This document shows positions 19,491-29,376 of a DNA stretch of 64,000 bases, piece after piece. A model generated the notes under the pieces. That model was not told the DNA's origin and did not search any database. It was given only the letters and a program-made list of their open reading frames with translations. How positions within the stretch are numbered: position 1 is the stretch's first letter; every line of letters begins with the position of its first letter. Position numbers and translations under genes: made by a program. Origin of the DNA: Mortierella alpina (Eukaryota; Mortierellomycota; Mortierellomycetes; Mortierellales; Mortierellaceae); contig JANATF010000018.1 of assembly GCA_029449245.1 (NCBI GenBank), positions 310,001 to 374,000 of the forward strand, in the 5' to 3' direction.

Positions 19491-21949
19491 TATTGCTATT
19501 GTAAGGACCGATCACACTTAGGAGTGATGAAGTTGGCGGCAGTTGGCAAAGGAGATGAGTTGAGACGAACGGTCCACAAGAATGCACCATTTCCGTCAGG
19601 CTTCTCTAGCCGCTGCATCCTGCCTCGCCAGTGTACGACCATCCGTTCTCCTTGTTGTAAACTTCGCCATTCACAGACATATTCATTTCACATGGCTTGA
19701 AAAATATTGTGGATTTTTTCTGTGGAAAGGAGATGGTGAGATGGAGCTAACTGGACCAAGGCCGATATGCAACATGGCTCAACCAAAGTATTTGCCCGGT
19801 GAAGCGACGTGAGGTAGATATTCACTGTGAAATGTCGGGTAAAGTGCTGCACATATCAGCCAATACTCCTTCGCTCCATGACGTGTCAGACTGGGGCCAC
19901 ACTCCAATTGTCTGGCATGGGTCTCACGGCAGCGTTAGGCGGACAACGACAGCATTGTCAATATCACTTTTCTTTTCGCTGCTCTCCATCCTCCACTCCT
20001 CTCCTTCAATCCCTCGCCATTGGCTGCTCGTTGTTACGCATTTTTGTACAGATTCAAGCTTTGTTCTCACGCTATTTCTGAACCCCAGAGGCCATTATCT
20101 CTATGCCTACAGCTCCAGCAACAACCCACAAATACCTGTTACTAATGGCAACGGATTTCGTCAGCATGCCCTCATTTTTGCCATCCTGTAGGCTGTTAGT
20201 ACAAAACAAGCAGAAGCAACAAGGTTAGAGTGCGAGTTACCTCAAAGGGAGATGGGGGTTGTATCTCTCCTAGCTAGCTATTGAGTATGGCAATATCTAT
20301 CAGGCCTAATGTACGCCCGCCAGTCGCCTTGTCAGTCGGGACACCTTTTACGGACTAGCATGCCATTTGGGTGGCAGAGACAAGGCCGTTGCAGGTGTTT
20401 TCCGTCAGGGCAAGCATTGGTGGTTAGGCTACTTTTGTTATGCCCACTCCTCCGCCATTTCTCCACTCCATTCCACTACTTTACTTCCAACCGTACTCTT
20501 GAACACAACCTGGTGAGACCCAGATCTGACACGCGAATCGACTACCTTGGTCACATCGACCTATTTCTGCAACCGTAGTATTGTACTTCCTAGACGGCCG
20601 TAAACTACCCTCTACCATACAACACATACCTAATATGTAGTCGAAGGGCCGCACGAAAGTGACAACACCCCGTACAAAGAATCCATGACTGAGGTCTGTA
20701 TGATAGTATAAAGGTGGAGAAAAGGAATCCCGACTTTCGACATTGAATGAGAGACGGTGTCTTCGCCTCTTGGTGCCTCTGAGAGCATCCCAAAACATTA
20801 CATCCATTACAATCCCGCATGAACCGTACTGGTGACTGGGCACAATGTCTCTCACACTGCATTGGGTAGATGTAGACCGGTTGTCCCGCAACGCAGATGC
20901 ATATCGCCACGGCTTTGGCATATGGCATAGAGCGAGACAGAGTTTACAACACAGCAAAGTACCGATATACAGTAAATGCCTGTAGCTGATGCAGACTTTG
21001 ATACCTCTATGACAGTGAGGCAGGATGGAGCTGGATACTGCTTGAGAAGTACAGTATTGCTGCACAGCTGAGGGCTACCGGTGAGCACAGCTGTCACGAC
21101 TGTCCCATTGGCTGTAGATAGAGCTCGCTTACCTGCTGTGAGTGACTCGCATGCCCTGCATTTCAAATCAAAGCCAATAGTAGAGTCCCATAATCTGTTC
21201 CGGTGTTTCAAAACCCAGCATAAATACAACCGTTAGTTATCTCTAATGTAACAGCAGCACAGGCGCTGCCATGTGGAGATCAATGGCTTCTTTCAACCAG
21301 CTATAACCAAGCCCGGGCAGAGTCGCAGACAGACGCTACGGAGCAGTCGTGAGACACATAGGGGTTGATCGACACACAGGTCTCTTCTTTTGGCCCCGAC
21401 AGATGCATTGTTCTTTTTTTGCGCCTTTGTTCCTTCTCGTCATTGATGCCGACGGGTACACTCCCTCCCTTTGTTTTCTCCCTCTTCCTAGCAGGTCATA
21501 GCAGCACACGCCGAGATGATCACTCTCTACTGCCCCTGACGATGTAGCCATGTCCAGTTCAACTAATTCATCTGAAAAATACAATCGACAGCAACGGACC
21601 TGCATCATTGCATCTGTCTGGGAAACAATACCCACATCTAGGACCAATATGAGTGTCCAAACTGTTCAAGTATGCATGAAGTTACGATCCGGACATGGTC
21701 CACTGGGAAGACAGACAAGCAGATACAAGGAGATTAAAGAGCAGAAGAGAGGAAGAGAAAAGAATGGAGGAGTTGTATAACAGAATGAAGATCTAAGTTT
21801 CTAGCTATTACCATCCAAGACTTTTAAGAAAGAGGCACGCCTTCGCGGGGACAATAGCGAGTGAGGAACAGGAGTTTAAAGGAGCCCGCTGTTGGAGCAT
21901 GCGTTGGACAATGGCTGAATTCATTGCCTCATTCTTCATCTCCGTCCCA

Positions 21950-22150
21950 TACCTCCGTTCCTTAGTTCCGATCCTTAGCTCCTTTCCTTAGCTCCGTTCG
22001 TTAGCTCCGTTCCTCAACTCCATCTCAACTCCATCTCAACACGGTTCCGCAACTCGATCTCAACTCCATTCCTCAACTTCATTCCTCAACTCCATTCCTC
22101 AGCTCCATTCTTCAACTTCATTCCTCTGCTTCACTGCTCAACTCCATCCC
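21950..22150 (+). repeat. Degenerate minisatellite, unit about CCATTCCTCAACT
   Basis: Repeated TCCGTTCCTTAGCT and TCCATTCCTCAACT-type units in tandem with frequent substitutions. Single units of the same type (CCATTCCTCAACTC) occur in repeat S and in the 3' flanks of the polyQ gene copies, so this looks like local amplification of part of that repeat. Confidence 0.65.
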
Positions 22151-22369
22151 AACCGTGGTCCAGAGCGTCACGACGCAAGCTGTACACTTAGCTTGTGACA
22201 CGGCGGCCTCACCCTGCCGTCCTTATTGGAATTTCTATATGCCAGCACGTGGTGGAATGAGCGACTCTTGCGGGCGATCTTTGATGCCATCGACAGCGTT
22301 ATTCACTTCAACCAGGACCAGGCTGTGGTCCATGACAAGAGGAGAAACAGGACGTGAAGTTTCAGAGCC

Positions 22370-22700
22370 GCTCGGGACTTTAAACGAGCACAGGGGAGCA
22401 TGTTTCTTGCGTTTTTCCCTGAATCTGCGGCATCCATAACTCTTCCGATGGCTATAACTCGACTTGATAGTAGTGTACACTGTATTTTTGCTATTAATGT
22501 ACCCAGGAAGCAGTGGCAGTGGCCTTGACCAATAAAAAAAAGATGCTGTGATTAGTCTTATCAGTTTCAGCTGCTGACCCAATGGCATTACAAAATCATT
22601 CCCAACCTACAAGCACCAGGGTCTGTCGCCACGGTTTTTGTAGACCGAACAAGGCAGGATTGGGTCGACGAGAGAGCGGCGTTGTTCGATATGTGGCAGT
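22370..22700 (+). repeat. Dispersed repeat R, copy R3 (fragment)
   Basis: Aligns by eye with 12780-13110: TTCCGAYGGCTA, GGCCTTGACCARTAAAAAAAAG, TCAGTTTCAGYTGCTGACCC and the CCAGGGTCT landmark follow in the same order. It is diverged and non-coding. Confidence 0.6.
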
Positions 22701-24165
22701 CTAGCCAAAATTCACCTGCGGATTGTACTGTTGTGGTAAAGCAAACACGATGTCCTTGTGGTATATTCACCAGAGCCCAAGCACACGTACATAGTCAGGA
22801 ACCCGTATACGCATTTCTTCCAGGGTTCCATAATAAAGCTCACGATGTGTGGTGTGTGGACTCACTTTACTTCCTTGTCCCAATCTTCAATAATATATTT
22901 CAGTCATCTCGGTCTCGATTTGTAGTACCTTGCCAACATGCGCGCCCACGTGGTTGCACGCACTGCACCGCCCTGTTGCCGTGAATGTTTTCTGTGACAT
23001 AAAAAGAGCACCAACCCCGAACTTTGGTTCGAGGTCTGTCTTCACGTAATGCCTTAGAGCGATCTTTGTCCCTGCTGGCGCACGGCTGCTGCTTTCACCG
23101 CAACGTCTACTAGGTAGTACTTATGTTGCCTAAGCGAGCAAGAATGGAGAAAGTAGCAGATCACTCTGGCCGATATTCTTGCGCAGGAGTCAAGACAAGC
23201 CCCTTTGAGCTGACGAGTCCTTGACCGCTGTGCGTCGTATTAATTCAGAAGATGTATAGTAGAATAGCTTCCTTCTTTCTCTAAGAGCCTTCCTGTGTAC
23301 CAGAGTCCCCCACTGGTACTCATAGTAAGTCGCTCTTGATTTCTATCATAGTTGATTGTCTCCTTGAGACCACTTACATCTAAATAGTCATTATCTCGTA
23401 GTAGAGTGAATCCTTTTGGAGTTGCGCCCTCCCCCCGTCTTATGAGGAGTTTGTTAATTATTGTCACGATCCACTTGTAATCTCGCTGGCGTTTCCTCCC
23501 TCCCATTAGCTCTCACTTTATGCTGAACAAACATTCATATCTTATGTCACACTATCGTGCATGTAGAACGCCCTCCTACCTCGCCATCCTACTTCGCCAT
23601 TTGGGTCTCCAAGCGTACCTGCTTCGCCCTCCTCAAAGCACTTCGCCTCACCCTCACATTAGCATAAATATCCTCTCGCCCGTCTATAATAAACATCATC
23701 CGTTCCAGTCCCTTCCTCTTTGTTTCCTAGCACTCTTGACTATCCCCTGGATCCCATCTTGTTCCTTGTATCCTTTGAGTTCACACCTTCTCTTGTCCTG
23801 TTACTATTACATCTTAGTATGCTTCTTCTGCTTCTTCTGATGTCAACCCACGACACCACAGCGGTAGGCCTAGTCCAGGAAAATAGTATACCTTTGCGGA
23901 GACAGTGATCAGTGAGGAGTACCAGTTCAATTGAGTCCATTGAGACGACACACTTTGGGGAATGGGAAGATCCGTATTGCCCATTACTCTACCCCATTCC
24001 CCAACTCCTTTTCTCAACTTGATTACTAACCGTGGTCAAGAACACGAGCTAGTAAGGCCCACTATCGATTCATGACACCCCAATCTTTGCGCAAGTACCG
24101 AGTTTTTTAATGATATTTGTTGTATGGGCTGTCATATATATGTTAGCAATGGATGAAGACAGTTC

Positions 24166-24594
24166 TTACACTCGTCTTCTTCGCATCTGGGCGATTGGCC
24201 GATTGTGGTGCTGGAGATTCAGCTGTGGTGGCTGAGAACGCTGCTGGTGGCTCTGCTGCTGTTGCTGCTGCATCTGGCTTTGCTGCTGTTGCTGCTGCAT
24301 CTGGCTCTGCTGCTGTTGCTGCTGACTCTGCTGATTGCTACCATGCTGGGTATGCTGGGTCTGATGCTGGTTGTGCTGCTGTTGCTGCCACTGGTAATGA
24401 AGCTGTTGTTGCTGCTTCAGATGCTGCTGGTTCTGCTGCAGGTTCTGCTGCTGGTTCTGCTGCTGGTTCTGCTGCTGGTTCTGCTGCTGGCGCTCCTGCA
24501 GTTGCTTCTGTCGCTGGTGTTGCAGGTGTTGCTGTTGCCGATAATCCACCAGCTGCTGCTGGAGATACTGATGCTGCTGCTGGTTCCACTCCTG
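24166..24594 (-). pseudogene. Post-stop remnant of polyQ gene copy A
   Basis: In frame with and directly downstream of the TAG at 24595-24597. It stays open to the same terminal stop used by B (tail PIAQMRRRRV). The retained open frame suggests the nonsense mutation is young. It has expanded NQQQ units and only two SQMQQQQQQ units, against seven in B. Confidence 0.75.
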
Positions 24595-27050
24595 CTAGTT
24601 AATCTGTTGCTGCTGCTGGCCAATTTGATGCTGCTGCTGGTGAAGATCCTGCTGCTGTTGGTGAAGTTGCTGCTGCTGATGCTGGAGCTGCTGCTGCTGC
24701 TGTTGAAGCTGCTGCTGCTGCTGCTGTTGAAGCTGCTGCTGCTGCTCTTGCTGCTGCTGTTGATGGGGATGCCACTGGTGCTGCTGAAGTTGCTGGTGCT
24801 GATGCTGGATATGCTGCTGCTGCAGCAGAACCTGCTGCACCTGCTTCTGGTTCTGCTGCAGCTGCGTCTGGATCTGCTGCAACTGGTTCTGGTATCGCTG
24901 CTCTTGCTGTCGCTGCTCTTGCTGTTGCTGCTGAAGTTGTTGCTGCTGCTCAACCTGCTGCTTTTGCTGCTGAAGTTGTTGCTGCTGCTGATGGATCTGC
25001 TGCTGTTGCTGCAGGAGCTGCTGCTGTTGCTGTTGAATCTCCTGGTGCTGTTGCTGAATCTGCTGCTCGTGCTGGAGACGCTGCTGCTGGAGATAGCGCT
25101 GCTGCTGCGGAAGGTGGGGCTGCTGCTGCTGCTGAAGATGGGGCTGCTGCTGCTGCTGAAGATGGGGCTGCTGATGCTGCTGAAGATGGGGCTGCTGCTG
25201 CTGCTGAAGATGGGGCTGCTGCTGCTGCTGAAGATGGGGCTGCTGCTGCTGCTGAAGATGGGGCTGCTGCTGCTGCTGAAGATGGGGCTGCTGCTGCTGC
25301 TGAAGATGGGGCTGCTGCTGCTGCTGAAGATGGGGCTGCTGCTGTCTGACATGAGATTGCTGCTGAGGATGCAATTGCTGCTGAGTATGCTGCTGCTGCT
25401 GAGTATGCTGCTGCTGCTGAGCATGGGGCAGCTGCGGCTGAAGGTGGGGCTGCTGATGTTGAAAATGCGGTTGCTGCTGTTGGACATACGGCTGCTGCTG
25501 AAGATGCGATTGCTGCTGCTGAAGATGGGGTGGCTGCTGTTGGACATGCGGCTGTTGCTGAGGATGCTGTTGAACATGTTGCTGCTGCTGTGGATGCGAT
25601 TGCTGTTGCTGTTGGACATGCGATTGCTGGTCAGGATGCGATTGCTTCTGCTGACCATGCTGCTTCTGCTGCGGAGGCTGTGATTGCTGCTGCTGAACAT
25701 CCTGCTGCTGAGGATGTGGCTGTTGCTGCTGCTGAGGATGCGATTGCTGCTCTTGGACCTGCGGCTGTTGGTGAGGATGCGGCTGCTGCTGCTGATCATG
25801 CTGCTGCTGTTGAGGATGCGGCTGCTGTTGAGGATGCGGCTGCTGTTGAGGATGCGGTTGCTGCTGTTGGACATGCGATTGCTGCTCAGGATGCGATTGC
25901 TGCTCAGGATGCGATTGCTGCTCAGGATGCGATTGCTGCTGCTGAGGATGCGGCTGCTGCTGCTGAACTTGCTGCTGCTGAAGATGCGGCTGCTGCTTCT
26001 GAAATGTTTCTTCCTCTGCTGTTACCTCGGCCGAAAGCTCACAGCGGGGCGTGATGTTGTGCACTGGTGACCCTGGCCTTGGGGCGTCACAGCGATCGCA
26101 CTTGCAGGAGAGAACGTTGGTCCGCTGGCCACACATGGTGCAGCGCCATGTGTCGAAAATGAGCGGCTTGTAATCGTCAGGAGAAGCCCATGCAAGCACC
26201 TCGGCCAAGTTGGGGTGGTATAATCTTGAGCGTCTGCCGTACTGGAGGGTAGGGTATATTTGGGGCGGCAGCCTGTAGTTTGGCACACCCTGATATTCCG
26301 GATATTGCGACTGCTGTCGGTCATGTCGTGAGTCTTGTTCAGCCTGACCTAAAGCGTCTGAGGGTAGCATTTGCTGCAGCGGGTTCGCGTTCCCATGGGC
26401 AATGGCCGACCGGATGCCATTTCTGACATTGGCCCCGTGCGCTTCTTGAGGAGCCTTAGACGTAGCCTAATAAAGGTGAGTGGAAGTGTTGGATGTTTGT
26501 CTCTTAGAAAACTGTCGTACAGTTAAGATTCATGTTGACGAAATAAGTTCTTACCTGGTCGAAATCGTATTGGCCAATGCCAGCCTCCTCCTCCTCGTCC
26601 GAGTCTAAGGCAGAGAATCGGCCTGGAATGGAGCGAACACGAGGCTTTGGTGCTGGCTTCTATATAGCAACAGTGTTAGGTCAGTGAAAAGGGTTTGATG
26701 CCGGAATACGATTTCAGAAAACCAGAAACAGAATATCATACATACCAGTGCATCCGCCTGAACATGTCTTGCGAAACGTCCCGATAAAACAACTTCTTCT
26801 TCCGAAAGCAAATCGTCGAGGTCTGCGTTATAGAGAGTCAATAGGACAAGTTTAGACGATAGTAAAACAACAGCCATAAAGAATGATTCTCATGATAGCA
26901 CAGTAGGAGGATTCACATACCTTCCTCCGCATCAAGGTGGACGCCATCTCTCTCGAGCTCCGCCTCCAGCTCCGGCTCCGGCTCTGCAATGACGCCCAGC
27001 CAGGCGAGTGAGGTCTTGAGGAAGTGTAAGACCTGATGACTGTTCTTCAT
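24595..27050 (-). CDS. PolyQ zinc-finger gene, copy A (four exons, truncated by a nonsense codon)
   Basis: Predicted exons on the minus strand: 26921-27050, 26746-26822, 26555-26659 and 24595-26466, giving 727 aa. Splice sites are GTATGT...CGCAG, GTATGT...TATAG and GTAAGA...ATTAG. The frame runs through all three joins exactly as in copy B. The product has an acidic N-terminus, a RanBP2-type finger (W211, C213, C216, C227, C230, a C-x2-C-x10-C-x2-C cluster) and a Gln/His/Pro tract. Compared with B, codon CAG has become TAG at 24595-24597, with two further substitutions within about 10 bp, removing the last ~130-150 residues including the Arg-rich tail. Copy A also lacks a block present in B-D (the WHGQQQQLHPQQQQHRQQQPSY region) and carries an expanded 24-bp repeat. 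It may be a shortened functional allele or a decaying copy. Confidence 0.75.
25120..25350 (-). repeat. 24-bp coding minisatellite (PHLQQQQQ units) in copy A
   Basis: About nine or ten near-perfect 24-bp units coding for PHLQQQQQ. Copies B, C and D have about three. This is a local expansion specific to A. Confidence 0.8.
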
Positions 27051-27059
27051 GCTATGGGC

Positions 27060-27395
27060 TGTGCTGGGACGAGGGAGCGAGTGAGTAGGCGAGTGGGTGA
27101 GAGGGTGGGAGGGTGCGTAGGCGAGTGGGTGAGAGGGTGAGAGGGTGAGAGGGTGAGAGGGTGAGAGGGTGAGAGGGTGAGTGGGTGAGTGGGTGAGTTG
27201 GCAAGTGGATGAGTGTGTGAGTGGGTAAGTGTGTGAATGTGTGAGTGTGTGAGTGTGTGAGTGTGTGAGTGTGTGAGTGTGTGAGTGTGTGAGTGTGTGA
27301 GTGTGTGAGTGTGTGAGTGTGTGAGTGTGTGAGTGTGTGAGTGTGTGAGTGTGTGAGTGTGTGAGTGTGTGAGTGTGTGAGTGGGAAAGTGAATG
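27060..27395 (-). repeat. 8-bp satellites in the 5' leader of copy A; G4-capable
   Basis: Next to the start codon are tandem 8-bp units GGTGAGAG (about 27105-27185), then GTGAGTGT (about 27230-27380). The plus strand has more than four GGG runs separated by 5 nt (GGGTGAGAGGGTGAGA...), which fits an intramolecular G-quadruplex on the template strand. Corresponding tracts precede B, C and D with different unit numbers. Confidence 0.8.
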
Positions 27396-28151
27396 AATGC
27401 GTGCGTGAGGGATGATGAAGAAAAGAGGAAAGAAGAGGAAAGCCCATCTTGACCGGAGGGTGAATTAATATTTTTTTTTCGATGGGGGATTTGAGGTGAA
27501 GGGCATTCCAGAGCATTGCTAAGAACTTTGAGGGTGTTCCAAAGTGAAAGACCCCATTTTTGAAAATGGGCTCACTTTTTTTGTGAACGTTCTGCAAGAA
27601 GTGTGCAAGAAACGGCCAAAGAGCTGCGCCCCAGGGCCATTCATTCAAACAGAGGACCGTTACTCACAAGGCAGCGAAGGACAGAAAAAAAGCACCTGCC
27701 TGACGCAGCCTAGTCTAGACGAGGATGAAGGTGCCAAATGTCATTTTCGTCGCAAGAACCACACTCGGCATCATGGAGGAATGGCCGTACTCTTCGCACT
27801 CCAGAACTCGAGACACCTACGGAGGAGAAGGAGGGGGTGCAACAACTGGCGGGGAGCGACTGGTGCAGCGCAAGCGAACATTCCGCTGCTGTTTTTCAGC
27901 ACCCAAATGTGAGACATGTGAAATATTTGTACGCTGAAGAAAATCGCGCAAACAAATGTCGGCCGTTCGAGCAAGCATTCACAGCCAACAACAGCCATGC
28001 GGGTCCGTCCAAACACTCACGACCTAGAGCCTTACTCTCATCTGGTGCTGCTCTATCCATAGCGTCCTTTCTCTACTTCCATGGTTTTATATCTCTGCTA
28101 CCCTCTTCAGCTTTCTCTCTCTCTAAACACCCACCAGAGCAACTCCAGCAA
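27396..28151. promoter_or_regulatory. Upstream region of copy A (conserved in all four copies)
   Basis: About 750 bp that recurs nearly unchanged upstream of A, B, C and D. It includes an AT-rich box (AATATTTTTTTTTC type at about 27465-27480, a possible TATA/initiation region on the minus strand). It is open in several frames at once (for example plus-strand 27544-27912, 122 codons), but no frame shows a recognisable domain. I treat it as promoter or leader rather than a second gene. Confidence 0.45.
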
Positions 28152-28331
28152 CATCTGATATCGTTTCCAAGGACTGAACACCTTCAGTTTCCCAAACGTC
28201 GCACAAACCGCTTGGCAAACAAACAAACAAACAAACAAACAAACAAACAAACAAACAAACAAACAAACAAACAAACAAACAAACATACAAACATAGCTGA
28301 AATTGTTTATACGCTTTGGTGTTCCAAGATA
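28152..28331. repeat. Spacer at the A/B palindrome centre with (AAAC)n
   Basis: 180 bp of non-palindromic sequence between the arms. It contains an uninterrupted AAAC microsatellite (about 28218-28283). The same spacer occurs at 52325-52468 in reverse-complement orientation and 36 bp (nine AAAC units) shorter. Confidence 0.9.
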
Positions 28332-29376
28332 TTGCTGGAGTTGCTCTGGTGGGTGTTTAGAGAGAGAGAAAGCTGAAGAGGGTAGCAGAGATATAAAACC
28401 ATGGAAGTAGAGAAAGGACGCTATGGATAGAGCAGCACCAGATGAGAGTAAGGCTCTAGGTCGTGAGTGTTTGGACGGACCCGCATGGCTGTTGTTGGCT
28501 GTGAATGCTTGCTCGAACGGCCGACATTTGTTTGCGCGATTTTCTTCAGCGTACAAATATTTCACATGTCTCACATTTGGGTGCTGAAAAACAGCAGCGG
28601 AATGTTCGCTTGCGCTGCACCAGTCGCTCCCCGCCCGTTGTTGCACCCCCTCCTTCTCCTCCGTAGGTGTCTCGAGTTCTGGAGTGCGAAGAGTACGGCC
28701 ATTCCTCCATGATGCCGAGTGTGGTTCTTGCGACGAAAATGACATTTGGCACCTTCATCCTCGTCTAGACTAGGCTGCGGCAGGCAGGTGCTTTTTTTCT
28801 GTCCTTCGCTGCCTTGTGAGTAACGGTCCTCTGTTTGAATGAATGGCCCTGGGGCGCAGCTCTTTGGCCGTTTCTTGCACACTTCTTGCAGAACGTTCAC
28901 AAAAAAAGTGAGCCCATTTTCAAAACTGGGGTCTTTCACTTTGGAACACCCTCAAAGTTCTTAGCAACGCTCTGGAATGCCCTTCACCTCAAATCCCCCA
29001 TCGAAAAAAAAATATTAATTCACCCTCCGGTCAAGGTGGGCTTTCCTCTTCTTTCCTCTTTTCTTCATCATCCCTCACGCACCCATTCATTCACTTGCCC
29101 ACTCACACACGCACGCATTCATTCACTTTCCCACTCACACACTCACACACTCACACACTCACACACTCACACACTCACACACTCACACACTCACACACTC
29201 ACACACTCACACATTCACATACTTGCCAACTCACCCACTCACCCACTCACCCTCTCACCCACTCACCCTCTCACCCTCTCACCCTCTCACCCTCTCACCC
29301 ACTCGCCTACGCACCCTCCCACCCTCTCACCCACTCGCCTACTCACTCGCTCCCTCGTCCCAGCACAGCCCATAGC
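28332..29376 (+). promoter_or_regulatory. Upstream region and leader of copy B
   Basis: Mirror image of the copy A upstream region. An A-rich box followed by ATATTAATTC (about 29005-29022) precedes a pyrimidine-rich stretch, then 8-bp ACTCACAC and CACCCTCT-type satellites (about 29100-29345) up to the ATG at 29377. This leader is C-rich on the coding strand. No separate gene is supported. Confidence 0.5.

Larger units (their letters stand above)
19491..23954. other. Gene-poor, repeat-derived region
   Basis: About 4.5 kb with no supported gene; open frames are short and lack domains. It contains a degenerate 12-bp minisatellite (about 21950-22150), a dispersed R-repeat fragment (about 22370-22700), and fragments resembling repeat S around 21840-21920 and 23890-23954 (GACAGTGATCAGTGAGGAG). 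Confidence 0.55.
23955..28151 (-). repeat. Inverted-repeat arm A (contains polyQ gene copy A)
   Basis: Left arm of a large palindrome. Its inner end (GAGCAACTCCAGCAA, ending at 28151) is mirrored exactly from 28332 outward. Its outer end, at TTGGGGAATGGGA (23955), corresponds to 32928 in arm B. Arm lengths differ (about 4.2 and 4.6 kb) because of repeat-number changes in the CAG tract and the 8-bp satellite. Outside 23955 the sequence diverges from copies B-D. Confidence 0.9.

Noticed and set aside
23020-23045. tRNA B-box-like GGTTCGAGGTC
   Set aside because: No matching A-box, acceptor stem or cloverleaf could be found around it.
24205-25683. Long Leu-, Ala- and Ser-rich frames on both strands of the CAG/CTG tracts (also near 30373-32678, 39282-41431, 54526-55392, 61379-63204)
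   Set aside because: They are the other five reading frames of the Gln/His tract and stay open because CAG/CTG repeats lack stops. Only the Gln frame joins the spliced exons and the zinc finger.
24166-26000. CRISPR-like repeated units
   Set aside because: The repeats are coding CAG minisatellites of varying phase with no regular unique spacers, in a eukaryotic context.
27052-27648. Thr/His/Ser-repeat proteins (THSHTHTL...) near the gene starts, also at 28835-29514, 51249-51821 and 52972-53667
   Set aside because: They are translations of 8-bp satellites in the leader, open in all frames. The start codon of the polyQ gene follows directly.
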